This document shows positions 34,788 to 47,029 of a stretch of DNA of 64,000 bases, piece by piece (the stretch's first letter is position 1; every line of letters starts with the position of its first letter). The notes under the pieces were generated by a model, which had not been told where the DNA came from, did not search any database, and saw only the letters and a program-made list of their open reading frames with translations. This DNA is from Erythroxylum novogranatense (Eukaryota > Streptophyta > Magnoliopsida > Malpighiales > Erythroxylaceae), in NCBI GenBank assembly GCA_029891385.1, contig CM057232.1, positions 64,355,824 through 64,419,823 on the forward strand. Direction: 5' to 3'. Both the position numbers and the translations under genes were made by a program.

Positions 34788-34884
34788 ACGGTCAAATATT
34801 CCGTTGCTAAGTATTGGTGGAGGAGTTTTATCGACACACATTTTGGTCGGTAAAAATGTCATATTCTAGCCCCATTATTGATAC

Positions 34885-34904
34885 CCAAAACGACGTCGTT
34901 TTGG
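34885..34904. repeat. 20-bp perfect palindrome
   Basis: CCAAAACGACGTCGTTTTGG is self-complementary over all 20 bases and contains ACGACGTCGT. It sits just upstream of a C/T-rich leader-like stretch. Confidence 0.85.
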
Positions 34905-34919
34905 TAAATATTTAAACCC

Positions 34920-35160
34920 TCCCCTCTTCTTCTTCTTTCTTCCCCACCCGCTGCTCCCGCCTGCATGCGTCTTCCTTCCTCTGTGTTTCTTCCTCCTCCA
35001 TCGCTACCTGTCGCCGCCATTTGCTATCGTCTAGAGTGGGTTCTCGCCATCGTCCCCGTGCATCTCCAGCATTGTGTTCTCCGACAGGTAAACCACTTCT
35101 CCTCCCCTCTTTCTTCGATACATGTTGTGGAAAATGTATCGTTTTTTATGTGTCATTTTT
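34920..35160 (+). other. Exon-like C-rich segment with a splice donor
   Basis: A pyrimidine-rich, locally GC-rich run ends in GACAG|GTAAAC near 35085, a good plant 5' splice site. An uninterrupted frame from ATG at 34965 covers about 40 codons before the donor. It could be a first exon of the CACTA element or a captured gene piece. The short peptide ('MRLPSSVFLPPPSLPV...') is not recognised. Confidence 0.3.
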
Positions 35161-35427
35161 TGTAATTATTTTATATTTAAATGTTTATTCTTACAAATAA
35201 ACAAATCAATTAATGGGTTTCTGACTAATTAATTAGTTTAATTTTATTAGCATTTAGTTTAACACAAATCAATTAAAGGTAAAGTTTATTTATTTATTGA
35301 AGGTTGGATCTTGGTACATCTTATTTCACTGATGTAGTAGGCTGATGAATGAGATTGTCAGCTCTAGTAATTCTGCATTAGTGTGTGAGGAGAGAATAGA
35401 GCTTATGAGGATGTAATAATTCTGCAT

Positions 35428-35965
35428 TAGGTAACTTTCCCAAATCTCAACTTAGTTATTTATAGACAAAGGTCTCCAACTCAGTCCAAATTTCAGTCTC
35501 TAAATTTCAATGGCTCAACATTTAAATTTCCTGACAGTATAACCCTAATATTTCCTTAGCCATTGGACAATTCTTTCAAGATTATCTGATCGATCGATCA
35601 TCACTCCAAAATTTCTGGTCCGGGTATTTTCTCCCGAATTTCCAAAAAATTTCCTATAAACCACTATCAATTACCAATCACTCTTAAACTATTCTAAATC
35701 CGTCATTCGAGCTCACTTACTCTTAATTTGTCAGTCAATTACAATCCAGTCACTCCAGTCAGTTCACAATTCAATCAGTTCATACTTCCACTTAAAATGC
35801 CGAAAAATCATAAATGCATGTACCAATGAATAAATGCATATGCAAGAAACCTGTTCTTCTATAATTAGAGGCCAGTAACATGCTCAGTCAGTGAATGCAG
35901 TGAAACCTATCAGTGTAACCCAGAATTACTATAATACCCTTGCTAACAGTAACAAGGATGTTACA
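35428..35965 (-). repeat. Truncated 3' LTR of G3
   Basis: Matches 42917-43451 of the 5' LTR closely, ending GGATGTTACA. Homology stops at 'TTAGGTAAC' (35427). A 14-bp phrase TAATTCTGCATTAG occurs at the break (35417-35430) and 49 bp earlier (35368-35381). Confidence 0.9.
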
Positions 35966-35982
35966 ATTTACCCTCCTAATAA
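35966..35982 (-). other. Polypurine tract of G3
   Basis: The minus strand reads TTTATTAGGAGGGTAAAT directly before the LTR start TGTAACATCC. Confidence 0.8.
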
Positions 35983-36002
35983 AAATTTCGTCCTCGAAAT
36001 TT
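35983..36002 (-). other. Pre-PPT hairpin of G3
   Basis: In element orientation AAATTTCG-AGGA-CGAAATTT, a perfect 8-bp stem with an AGGA loop, adjacent to the PPT as in G1 and G2. Confidence 0.8.
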
Positions 36003-37499
36003 AATACTGTCGATCGAATAAATGAGGATCTTGACTCCTCATATGCTCCTCGCCTCTCCATGTAGCTTCCTCGGAAGAGTGGTTCTTCCAAAGGACTTTC
36101 ACCAATGGAATTACCTGTTCCTCAACCGCTTGACTGTGATCCAATAATCTGCGGCTCCTCAACATAGGTCAAATCACCGGCTACCTCAATCTCCCGAGCG
36201 GGATCACATCGTCGGTCCGAACGGTATCGTCGGAGCATACTGACATGAAACACGTCATGCATCTGGGACATCTCACTCGCTAATGCCAGTCTGTAAGCCA
36301 ATGGTCCTATCCTCTCAAGGATCTCGTACGGACTGATATACCAAGGGCTCAACTTGCCCTTACGGCCAAACCTCAGTACTCCTTTCCAAGGAGACACTCG
36401 GAGAAACACTCTGTCCCTAACACTGTACTCCATATCTCGCCGATGCTGATCCACATAGCTCTTCTGTCTATCCTGAGCCGCCTTGATGCGAATCCGGATC
36501 AACTGTACCTTATCCACTGTATCCTGAATCAGCTCGGGACCCTCTATCGATCTCATACCCTCTTCATCCCAATACAGTGGCGATCTGCACGGCCTCCCAT
36601 ACAAGGCCTCATACGGTGCCATCCCAATACTGCTCTGATACTGATTGTTGTAGGCAAACTCAATCAGAGCCAGATGCTGATCCCATGGTCCTCGGAACTC
36701 CAATACACATGCTCGAAGCATGTCCTCAACAGTCTTAATCGTCCTCTCACTCTGTCCTTCTGTCTGAGGATGAAATGCAGTACTGAAGTTCAACCTCGTA
36801 CCCATAGCAGTCTGTAGGCTCTTCCAGAACCTTGAGGTGAACCTGGGATCCCTATCCGAGACTATCGACAACGGAACCCCATGTAACCGTACAATCTCTG
36901 CCACATACTTCTGGGCCAACTGATCGAGAGTATTACTCTCCCTCACTGGCAAGAAGTGAGCCGATTTAGTCAATCGGTCCACTATGACCCAGATAGCATC
37001 ATGCTGCCCCGGTGTCCTAGGCAATCCCATCACAAAATCCATAGTGATTTGCTCCCATTTCCACTCCGGAATGGGCAACGAATGCAACTTACCTACTGGA
37101 GCCTGGTGCTCAGCCTTAACCTGCTGGCACGTCAGACACCTGGACACATACTCTGCCACTTGCCTCTTCATGCCAAGCCACGAAATCTTTGTCTCGAGAA
37201 CGATACATCTTGGTCGTACCAGGATGCATCGCATAGGCAGCTACATGAGCTTCCTCTAGGATCTCCCGTCTCAAGTCATCAATGTTCGGCACACACAGCC
37301 TCTGTCCCAACCATAAAGTCCCATCTCTCAACTCAAACTTTGAATCAGTACCAGTCTGGACTCTCTCAATCAGTCTCACTAACACTGCGTCTTGATCCTG
37401 AACTCTCCGGATCCTATCATGCAACATCGGCCTCAGCCTTAGAGCAGCAATCAGAGCTCCATCCTGACCCATATCCATCTGTACATTAAGAGCTCTCAA
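36003..37499 (-). pseudogene. G3 integrase with shifted chromodomain
   Basis: From 37499 downwards: an HHCC zinc-binding N-terminus ('HVAAYAMHPGTTKMY', then after a frameshift near 37200 'CLTCQQVKAEHQ'), a catalytic core in one clean frame 37234-36122 with Asp in 'WEQITMDFVMGLP', Asp in 'SIVSDRDPRFTS' and Glu in 'HPQTEGQSERTIKT', the 'YGRPCRSPLYW' block and the C-terminal 'HDVFHVSMLRRY' motif. The frame ends at 36122, and the C-terminal half of a chromodomain ('VKVLWKNHSSEEATWRGEE') follows in another frame (about 36120-36010). Chromodomains direct chromovirus integration to marked chromatin. The best preserved protein domain in the window. Confidence 0.92.
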
Positions 37500-38123
37500 C
37501 TGAATCAGACCAGGAAATCTCGAAACACGAACACGAGTTGCCCGCCATGCGATCTCCTACTCGATTGCATCGGCCACCATATTGGCCTTTCTGGATGATA
37601 CTCAATCGTCTGATCATAGTCCTTGATAGCTCTATCCATCTCCTCTGTCTCAGTTGAGCTCTCTCGACTCAGCAGATATCTCGAGACTCTTATGATCGGT
37701 GAAGATCTGGAGCGTCTCCCATATAGATAATGTCTCCAGATCTTGAGCAAATACAAGCTTCTTGCCAACTCTAAGTCATGCCTTTGGATAATTCACCTCG
37801 TGAGACCTCAACTGTCTCGAGGCATACGCTATAACTCTACCATGCTACATCAATACACATCCCAGTCCCTGATGCGAGGCATCACTGTAAACCATAAAGC
37901 TTCCTGTACCAAAAGGAATGCTTAACACCGGTGCAATCGTCAACCGATATTTCAGCTCCTCAAAACTCTTATGGCACTCCTCAGACCATCTGAACGGCAC
38001 ATTCTTCCTCAATAGCTTCGTCAAAGGGGCGGAGATCAACGAAACCCCTCGACGAATCTTTGGTAATATCCGGCCAGTCCTAGGAAACTTTGCAACTCTG
38101 GCACACTCCTCGGAATCTCCCAA
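37500..38123 (-). pseudogene. G3 RNase H remnant
   Basis: 38123-37845 encodes the RT-RNase H connection and the RNase H start ('PFRWSEECHKSFEELK', 'FMVYSDASHQGLGCVLM'). Below 37845 only fragments are readable in different frames ('VIAYASRQLRSHEVNYP', 'IFTDHKSL'). 37505-37790 seems to have lost or scrambled bases repeatedly. Confidence 0.8.
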
Positions 38124-39066
38124 CTCATAACTGCCTCTATCTTGTGAGGATCCACCTGGATACCCTCACCGGACACTACGTGCCCCAGAAATACAATCTC
38201 ATCAAGCCAAAATTCACACTTAGTGAATTTGGCGAACAACTGTCTATCTCTCATGACCTGTAAAACAATCCTCAGGTGCTCAGCGTGCTCCTGCCTACTC
38301 CTCGAATAAATCAGTATATCATCGATAAACACTATCACGAACCGATCCAAGTAGGGCTGAAATACTCTATTCATCAAAGCCATGAAGGCTGCCGGGGTAT
38401 TAGTCAACCCAAACGGCATCACTAGGAACTCGAAATGCCCGTACCTGCTCCTGAAAGCACTCTTAGGCACATCGGCCTCTGAAATCCTCAACTGGTAATA
38501 ACCTGATCTCAGATCCAATTTAGTGAACACCTGAGCTCCTGCAGAATCGATCAAATAAATCGTCAATCCTAGGCAGTGGATACTTATTCTTCATCACACC
38601 CGATTCAACCGCCTATAATCAATACACGTCTCGGTGTCCGTCCTTCTTCTTCACAAATAATCTAGGAGCTCCCATGGCGAAACACTCGGTCTAATGAACC
38701 CTTATCCAAGAGCTCTGCTGCAATCGAGCCTTAAACTCTCTCGCTTCTACGGTGCCATCCTATACGGAGGGATCGATATAGGGCTGTACAGAACAAGATC
38801 AATCTCAAACTCGTCTCCGGCTCATGGTAATCCCAGTAACTCCTGGGAAACACATCTGAAAATTCCCTGACTACCGGAACATCCTGAAATCTCGGCTCGA
38901 CTTTGGAATCCACTACGTGAGCCAAATAGGTCTCACAGCCTCCCTGCATCAATCTTAGGGCACTCAAGAAGGATATCATCCTCGCTGGCACTGCCTGACT
39001 AACCCTCGAAACCTGACCACAGGCTAACCAGAGACTCCAATCGACCTCCTTGGTATAACGGTCCAT
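38036..39066 (-). pseudogene. G3 reverse transcriptase
   Basis: The clean part 38566-38036 contains '[15 protein letters not shown]', '[20 protein letters not shown]', the catalytic 'FIDDILIYS' (two aspartates intact) and '[11 protein letters not shown]'. The N-terminal RT (39066-38570) is badly shifted, though 'FVKKKDG' can still be read near 38660. Family assignment to gypsy RT is secure. Confidence 0.9.
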
Positions 39067-40439
39067 AATAGCCCCATGAAGCGATCAACCAATCCATCCC
39101 CAATATCCGTCAATCTCCTCGAGCGAGCGATCGGATCGACACTCGAATCGCCGATCGATCCGAACTGACATCCCATCTGCACCTCTCCCAATACGATCGT
39201 ACTACCTGAGAGGTGTACTCACCTCTAACCCATGCTGTAACCTCTGCCTATCCCCATGCAGTCTACATGCTAAATGCGGTGCAATGAAGGAATGAGTGGA
39301 TCCAAGATCCAACAATGCATATGCTTCAAAACCAGAAATCAGAAGCATACCCGCAACAACATCCAGGGAATCCGGGGCCTCCTGCCGAGTCATGGCATAG
39401 ACCCTAGCCTGCGACTGCTGTCTGCTCGGTCCCTCTGACCTCACTGCGGATCCCTCTGCTCGACCTCGGCCTCGGCCTAGGCCTCTCCATCCGGATCCAC
39501 CTCCACGACTCTGCTGCACCGTAGTATTGCTGCCTGATCGTCCAGTCATAGTAGACTGGGCTCCCAAAGTCTCTGGGCAGCTCCTCACTAGGTGGTCCAT
39601 CGAGCCACACCTCAAGCAGGCTCCAGACAGCCATCGACACTCTCCACCGTGTCTCTTGCCACATTGCTCACATAAGGGAGCAAACTGCCCTAAAACTCTG
39701 GCACTGCCGCCACCACTAACAGTCTGTACAAATCTGCCCCTCTGCCCATGACCAGTCTGTCTAGCCCCTCCTGCAGATCTGAAGGGCCTACTCTGACGCT
39801 TGCTATAACCTCTGCCCATCTTGCCTCGATCCTTTCGATCTCTTAATCTGGTCCCCGACCGATCTCGATCCTGTTGTCTCGGCAATTGCTCTATCCTCAC
39901 TTCTTTGCGACCCTCATTTCAATAAACCGCCCATATCAGATCTAGCCAATAGGGTACGGATCTCCAGATTGAGTCCGCCCTCAAAACGCCGACACTTGTC
40001 AGCCTCAGTATCAACCAATGTAGAAGCATAGACCAACAGCTCGTTGAACCGCACCTCATAGTCGGCCACGGTCAACTGCCGCTGTCTTAGCTCTAGGAAC
40101 TCCTGTAACTTCATTTCCAGATAAATCTTGGGCATGAAATTGTCCTTGAATGCCCTCATAAAATCATCCCATGCCAGTGTGCGGGCACTGGTGGTCTTGC
40201 CGGAACGATCTTCCACCAGCGATGCGCGAGAACCACAGCGGAGAAACCGCGTAATCGAAACGCTCATCCGGGTCATAGCCCATCTGATCGAGGACTCTCT
40301 CTGTCCTCTCTAGCCATCCCTCAGCCTCCGCAGGGTCGGTGCTACCATAGAAGTCAACCGCCCCCTGCTTACGTAGTAGATCATATCTCCGTTCCTGTCT
40401 CACAGGAACTCGAGGAGGCAACTCCTCTGAACGAGGCAC
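39067..40439 (-). pseudogene. G3 gag and protease
   Basis: Retrotransposon gag domain in two frames (40439-40164 and 40276-39914: 'FYGSTDPAEAEGWLERTERV', 'AWDDFMRAFKDNFMP', 'YEVRFNELLVYA'), then 39900-39202 with the tandem zinc motifs 'CEQCGKRHGGEC' and 'CLRCGSMDHLVRSC' and an aspartic protease motif 'ALLDLGSTHSFI'. The order and the paired zinc motifs match Tekay/Del gag. Frame breaks lie near 40200 and 39905, and the protease C-terminal part (39200-39067) is poorly readable and rich in CGATCG-like strings. Confidence 0.9.
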
Positions 40440-40601
40440 AGGAGACTCCCTACTAGCTCCTACCGATTCCAGGTCAGCTGGTTGTTCAACTCGATCTCCA
40501 AGAACGGATGACCTAAAACAGACAAGGAATTCCGATCAGTTCTGCTATTCTTACAGTGATTCAAGCCTAACAATACACTATGCCCAAAAGATGCCAAACC
40601 A
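40440..40601 (-). other. G3 leader between primer site and gag
   Basis: Short untranslated stretch upstream of the recognisable gag, no other feature seen. The true gag start may lie in here. Confidence 0.5.
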
Positions 40602-40614
40602 TGCTCTGATACCA
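40602..40614 (-). other. Primer binding site of G3
   Basis: Minus strand TGGTATCAGAGCA, complementary to the initiator tRNA-Met end, five bases from the inferred LTR edge. Confidence 0.9.
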
Positions 40615-40619
40615 CTTAA

Positions 40620-43451
40620 TATAGCGCCCCCTCACCGTAGGGTACACATCTGGAAACCCGAAGGTCGCTCCGATACGTATCCCACGATAAAGGTGCACCA
40701 CCAGAACATTTCCCTTAATAATCCACATGGCATCGCAATAATTTAAAACCATAACACGACACGATATCAGAAACCACTAAATTTTAAAATCATAATATCA
40801 ATCACATACAGTCATCTAATAACAGAATAGACAAGTCTATCAGTCCCCTAAACAAAACCAAAAAGGAAACTGATACAAGCATCTATCCTAAGTCATCCTC
40901 AAAATCCAACCCAACCGACCGACACATGTGCCGCCGCGCTTCCCGCCCAAAGACGTCAAGCACGGTAGGAAAAGGCTATCTCCTGAGCTAGGGTCTACTC
41001 TATTGATCCTAAAAATTAGATGCAATTTTAGGTGAGTTTATGAACTCGGTGAAAACCATCATCGATGGTTCACTCAAATCATGCATTACATAAATTAAAT
41101 ACAGACACAACGCACGGTAATATTCGATTAACGGTCTTATATAACAATTTCGCGATGATCTATAACAGATTTATGATGTCGGTAACAATTTACAATAGCA
41201 TAAAGCAGTTCACATCACAATTTACAATGAAATCATGGCATCACGCGATTCGAATCGTCACACCATTTGGCAATTCAATCGATCATGTATATAATGCATA
41301 TGAGACTCTTTCCGCTTATTGATATTGTGCCCAAGTGCTCACCATCGGTGTTGAGAGGGACGCGTCGAGATTTCTCCCCTCGGGCTCCGGGCCGGTCGAT
41401 CTGATGTTCGAGCTCGAGGCTCTTTTAGTGATATTAGCACTTGGGTCACATGTCCATTATCGATCATGCATTTATGCATGCAATGCGATGTTCGATAATT
41501 GATATTGATATTCATATTCTACATGATACGGTTATAAAGCCCGATATTGTGATTCTCGAATAACAAGAATTCAAATTGATCCGATCTGATAATCCAATCC
41601 AAGATGATAGAAATATGTCATTTGATCACGTACATTTCAAGAATCATGAAATTTCACATCCAATCTGATGAGGCATACCATCCGATCATGTATATTTCAA
41701 ATCATCTGATTTCACATTTGGCGGTAAATTCACGTTGAGCAATTAAGCGATCGAGAATTTGAGAAACCAACTAGGTTACTCACCTGTAACTTCCGAGCTA
41801 CTGCCTGGAAGTTCCAGCAATGTCCGTGGAATGACGATCCAACGGCGCCTCTATAACAGTAAAATATAGTCCCATTACTAGATGCTCAAATAAACAGTTC
41901 AGTAATGCATATATCTCAGTGAAATTATGTACAATGCATGCTTATGATTTTCCCCGGCGCTAAAACCCAAATTTGAACTCTTATATCCCATTCTAACACT
42001 TTGCTCAATAGATCGACAATAATTGATCCAATCCTATAATTCAGTTCAATTTTCCTCAATTCATAATCCCCATAGCAATTTCCTATCCATTAGGTCAAAA
42101 CCTCTATTGAAAATCCCAATTAAAACTCCAATTGTCTCAATTCGACACTTAGGTCACACTATAAACCATAATTGACCTTAATCTCGATGAAGCAATACCA
42201 ATTAAATTAAATTCTAACTCCCATAATTATCCTCAATTATAGACCTCTTTCTCTAGTCCGCAATGAATCAGGAATCACCTCAATCGAAGGTCTATACCAA
42301 AAGTTTCGCCCAATTATCTAAAAATCAATCCAATCAGAAATGCCCCTACACCGCGACCTTGCGCCCTTACTTTCATGGCGCAAGATACGGTCGTTTAGCA
42401 TGGCGTGAAACACGCTTCCACGGCAAGCGCTTCTTCTTCCGCTTCGTCGCGACACAGTATCCGAGCGCTCGCGCATGGCGTCCCCTAACGCTTCGTCATG
42501 GCGAACACTAAATTTATTCGCCATGACGAGGCACGCCAGACGTCATGACGTCGATGACGCGCCACCTTCTTCTCCGATCGATTTTACGCCATTAATGCTA
42601 TTTAAAACCTCCATTAACACTCTAACTACTCAATCCATCCCAATAAATGCCATAACGCTAGAAACAACTACTAATAACAACAATAAAGCCTTAACAACTT
42701 ACCAATCGCAGATCAAAGCCACAAATCACCGTAAACCCTAAATCCTTCAAAATCAACGATTAATCCACTCCAAATCCTTCTCAACCTTCAACAATCACAA
42801 TAAATCACTTAGCCTAGCACAATAAGAAGGAAACATAAGGAAGAATCGATGAAACTCACCAATGAGGAAGAAATTGAACCCACCGTGGAAGAAGAGAAGG
42901 AGAAAATGAAATGCCTTAGGTAACTTTCCCAAATCTCAACTTAGTTATTTATAGACAAAGGTCTCCAACTCAGTCCAAATTTCAGTCTCTAAATTTCAAT
43001 GGCTCAACATTTAAATTTCCTGACAGTATAACCCTAATATTTCCTTAGCCATTGGACAATTCTTTCAAGATTACTATCTGATCAATCGATCATCACTCCA
43101 AAATTTCGGTCCGGTATTTTCTCCCAATTTCGAAAATTTCCTATAAACCACTATCAATTACCAATCACTCTTAAACTATTCTAAATCCATCATTCGAGCT
43201 CACTTACTCTTAATTTCTCAGTCAATTACAATCCAGTCACTCCAGTCAGTTCACAATTAAATCAGTTCATACTTCCACTTAAAATGCCGAAAAATCATGA
43301 ATGCATGTACCTATGAATAAATGCATATGCAAGAAACCTGTTCTTCTATAATTAGAGGCCAGTAACATGCTCAGTCAGTGAATGCAGTGAAACCTATTAG
43401 TGTAACCCAGAATTACTATAATACCCTTGCTAACAGTAACAGGATGTTACA
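40620..43451 (-). repeat. 5' LTR of G3
   Basis: About 2.83 kb; in element orientation TGTAACATCC to GGGGCGCTATA. The inner edge ends in TATA rather than CACA, so it is not a canonical TG..CA terminus. Contains the two-hairpin block (41031-41078), a GC-rich islet (about 42340-42560) and the 3' part shared with 35428-35965. Confidence 0.85.
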
Positions 43452-46430
43452 GTAAAACTATTATTATGAAGATTGTTAAATCGGCTATTATAAACTCTTA
43501 ATGCATGTATAAGTCCATATAATGACTTCTTTTACTTTAATACTTCAATCTCTTATTTTGATTATTAATTTTAGACTTTTCTTACTTAGAATATTCTTTA
43601 GTGTGAAGCAAAAGGATTCTTCCACTCTATGTTTCTAACAGAGTAACATCTTTTAGTCTTTTTTTTAGAATACAACATGAACATTTGATGGTTCTATTAA
43701 GTCTGTTTAGTTAGTTCACCACTCCTACAACTAGTAAAGTAATATGAAATGAAATTAATATCCTTCACTAAGAATGTCTCAAACTTAACCCTTAAAGTTG
43801 GAATTTGTATCTTCTTGATCTTATTAACTATCATCACTCAATTTTGGAGAGTTTCGTATGTCATTTTTGAAGCGGCTTCATTGGCTATCTATTAAGATAC
43901 TTATTTATCCAAACCTTGATGGATGAGGGTAAATGCAATATGACATCTCATCCTTTCCCTCTTGAAGGGTTTCTTTTCAGATTTAGTTAATATGACATCA
44001 TTTTTAAGGTCTATACATCCTTAGTTTACTACATGATATATGCCTTACGAATCGAGAATGACCTTCATCCTAAGTGTTTGATTCTCATAAATGAATTTGG
44101 TGAGTTGTGGATTATGGAAAGATACAGAGTTCTTTTGATATCATAGTTAGTTATGATACTAATTTATTAGAAAAATAATATGCTAATATGCTACAAACAC
44201 TTACACCGAATGAATAATGAAGAGTATTCTTGGAATAGATGTTTTATTCTTGCTCATCTGGCATAAAACAAAGCATTGCATAACTATCAATAGAGTCAAT
44301 AAAGAAATATAGACTAACCAACTTAAAGCCACTTAATGAAGGAAATAATTTCATTGATATAACAAAATTGGCATAACAAAATATTTTTCAGTTTTTCCCT
44401 ATTTTTTCATAACTCTCTTTAAGTAGCGTAAATTGGTTAAAATTATATTTATTTGAAGTTACACACCTACATTTTAAAAATAACTCTTAAATTGCTTGAA
44501 TTGATTGAGATTTGACTATTAACAACTTGTTCAAAATTATTTTATAATTTCAAAAGTTAATTTTGTTCCAATAAGAATACCTTATTAACTAAGTCCACAT
44601 CTTTACAATGAATAAAATTAAAATTACTAAACACTTACTTTACACTTTTTGTCAATATGATAAGAGAGTGGCATAACCTACTCTTAGGAATAAATTAACT
44701 AATAAAAAATTTGTTGAGCATCATAAAAATAAATAATATAAATATATACAAAATTATGAGATGATTATAAGATCCACATTAAGTAATTTTCATGGAGTAA
44801 AATTGCATTATCAACGAATCATATTCCAATCTAAGAATTGTGGAGATAATGGGAAATTGGAGAGCATTAAAGGAACCCTATGATCATTTTTGTATAACCA
44901 ATTATCATTTGAGCAATACTTTACCCTATGAACATAATAAGTATAAGAAACGACTATGTTAACCAAAAAATTAAAATTTATAGGCAAAATATGGAAGTTG
45001 TATAACATTAATAATCCTTAAAGTAATATAAGTTGAATAACCCAAAGGTTTAATATCATTAAAGGTTTATAAAATTACTCTTAAAAGTTTAAAACCTGTT
45101 TATATTTTTTCATTTTAGTGTCCAATCTAAAAGTTTTCAATAAAATATCTAAACTTTTAAAGCGGACGACTTAGTTTAAAAGTTATTTTATTAATTATTT
45201 TATTGATATGGGTGATGAAACAATGTAAAGACTAGCATTTGAAAAAGGTACATGACATTTTCTTCCCCAAATAGTTTTTGAGTATTAAATAAGTGACAAT
45301 ATTTCCAATACATAATCAAAATCTATATTAATAATGATGAAGAGAAGATATGCTTCTTTGGTTCACAATCTTGACATGAACAAGATGACGGATATCTCTA
45401 GTAAGAAAGAATTGGGGAAGAAAGAAGAGAAAGTCATAATGATGTGAAGAATTAAATTATGAGTTTTGGCTTTTAGGACCCACTTGTATTTTTTAGATAA
45501 TAAGCTTAGATTGTACGTGTGTTATACTATTATATACAAAATTAAAAATACATCACATGAATTAAAACTTGGCATTTAATTGATAGATAGTAAATTTTGT
45601 TAAATTTTTCTTTCTCATAAGGTCTGTTGTGAATGTTTTGAAAGTGTTAAAGTTTAAATTAAATGGTCCGTGATTTAACTTATATTCTACTCTAAATGTT
45701 AGAGTTGAATTTCTCTTTTATCCAACTTTATTGTTGGGTTTGCTCTTTAAAAGTTTTCAAATGATATTTAAAGCATTTTAATTACACTAATCCATTTATT
45801 TTAATGGAATTGGGATTTCTTCAAAATATAAAAGAATTAAGGATATGTTTAAAATAAAACTAACACAAATTTATAACATTACATTAAAAAAAGTTACGCA
45901 AGCAAAACCAATGTTTAACATAAGAGAGCGGTGAGAAATGGAAACCCAAAATACAAGACGTCTCACACGTTCTATCTCCCTCCTCCGAAAAAGCATCTGA
46001 AACTTTTCGCCAGATATCTCGTAGGTTCTTTCTGTAGATCACTACGAATTCTGTGATTTTATTAGTAATCTAATTATGTTCACCCAAACCTCATTGTGTG
46101 TTAGGTTTATAGATTTTTGTTCCCGACTGTCAGTCCCTGTTTGTCTCTGTGTCGAAAGAAACTCCATTTTTCCTTGCATGCATTCCTTAGTGAACCCAAA
46201 GAGCCAATAGGTTAGTGGGCTCTGTAATAAATTTCTCATTTATGATTAATGTTTGATTCTCTTTAAGACTGAGTTGTGTGTTTTGCTCCTTGGTATTGCT
46301 TTACTTACAATTTGTTGGAGAACGAATGGTTGTTCTCTGTTGAAGTTCAACATCAATTTGATCTGGGTAACCATGTTGATGCCATAAAGTTTAATTGCTA
46401 ACGAAGGAAGTGAATTATATGATGCTTACA
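43452..46430. other. AT-rich region without identified elements
   Basis: About 3 kb with no protein similarity, no LTR pair and no tRNA-like fold that I could see. Only short chance reading frames. It may be old degraded repeat or single-copy host intergenic DNA. A leader-like patch at 45930-46040 is listed separately. Confidence 0.5.
45930..46040 (+). other. Possible gene leader remnant
   Basis: C-rich, less AT-rich than its surroundings, with 'TCTATCTCCCTCCTCCG' and a GTAGGTTC donor-like site at about 46021, followed by T-rich intron-like DNA. No coding exon was recognised. Weak evidence. Confidence 0.2.
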
Positions 46431-46899
46431 TCTTTGAGAGCAAAGTGATTAGATACCTAATAAAAATCTTAAAGGCCATCAACATCTATCATCCTTTAAA
46501 TATGAAAACTGTCATAGATATGATATGGGATATAATCATCTCCTGGATTATGTCTAGCACTACATTTATATAAATCTTTCTAGTTAGAAACATAAGCATA
46601 AAATATGAGCATAAACACATCTATGCTCTACATTGTGTACTTCTTGACACTTTCTTCTAGAGGAAGACAAACACTTATTTTAGGCCTTGTGTTCCTTTGT
46701 AATTACTTTATTTTTTGTTATTCCTTCTAAGCTAACCATGTATTAAGATATGTCTCCACTTCGTCTTTTTAAAGAAGAACATGCCTTAGTATATAACTTT
46801 GTGTTAGACATTCAAATAATTCCTCCAAGATTACATGCCGATATGAATCATATACAATAATCTCTATCTTAGAAAATACACATCACATAGGTTACATAG

Positions 46900-47029
46900 T
46901 AGCCTTATCTAACATTTAGAGACATTGATCAAATCCTAGCAATAGTTAAACTTATCCGTTGTAAGCAAGTTCGTCAACATATGAATTGCATTCTCAAAAG
47001 CATGAACCTTCTCTAACAAGATATGATAC
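46900..47029 (-). pseudogene. Copia C pol C-terminal tail
   Basis: Translation of the minus strand gives 'HMLTNLLTTDKFNYC', matching the copia 'DMFTKPL..DKF..CLDLI' tail that ends pol. It continues, across G5, the RNase H sequence at 52740. Confidence 0.65.
47025..47029. other. Target-site duplication of G5, left copy
   Basis: GATAC immediately before the LTR start TGATATGTGC (47030); the same five bases follow the second LTR at 52726-52730. Confidence 0.9.

Larger units (their letters stand above)
34203..35427 (+). mobile_element. CACTA (En/Spm-type) transposon fragment
   Basis: CACTACAAGAAAAC at 34203 is the classic CACTA terminal sequence, followed by a subterminal 'TTTTGCGACAGAAAATTACTGAGG' and 'ACCGACCG' zone like the TNPA-bound subterminal repeats of this superfamily. 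Related motifs ('GACGGTCAAATATTCCGTTGC', 'TTGGTCGGTAAAAATG') continue at 34785-34860. No transposase is recognisable and no opposite terminus (CTTGTAGTG) was seen; the fragment ends where the G3 LTR remnant begins. Confidence 0.7.
35428..43451 (-). mobile_element. G3: Tekay/Del-type chromovirus (Ty3/gypsy)
   Basis: Minus-strand order 5' LTR (43451-40620), primer site, gag, protease, RT, RNase H, integrase, chromodomain, PPT, truncated 3' LTR (35965-35428). Integrase following RT marks Ty3/gypsy, and the chromodomain marks a chromovirus. All domains are recognisable but broken by frameshifts. Only about 540 bp of the 2.8 kb 3' LTR remain, so no target duplication is seen. Confidence 0.93.

Noticed and set aside
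34404..34862. 152-codon minus-strand frame
   Set aside because: It reads through the (AAT)n tail of the SINE-like insert as Ile, Leu, Phe and Tyr runs; a low-complexity artefact.
36443..37489. Plus-strand reading frames of 90-177 codons across the G3 integrase
   Set aside because: Shadows of the minus-strand integrase, whose catalytic residues are readable on the other strand.
45930..46260. First exon of a host gene
   Set aside because: A leader-like patch and donor-like GT are present, but no coding exon or acceptor with a sensible frame follows before the copia C remnant.
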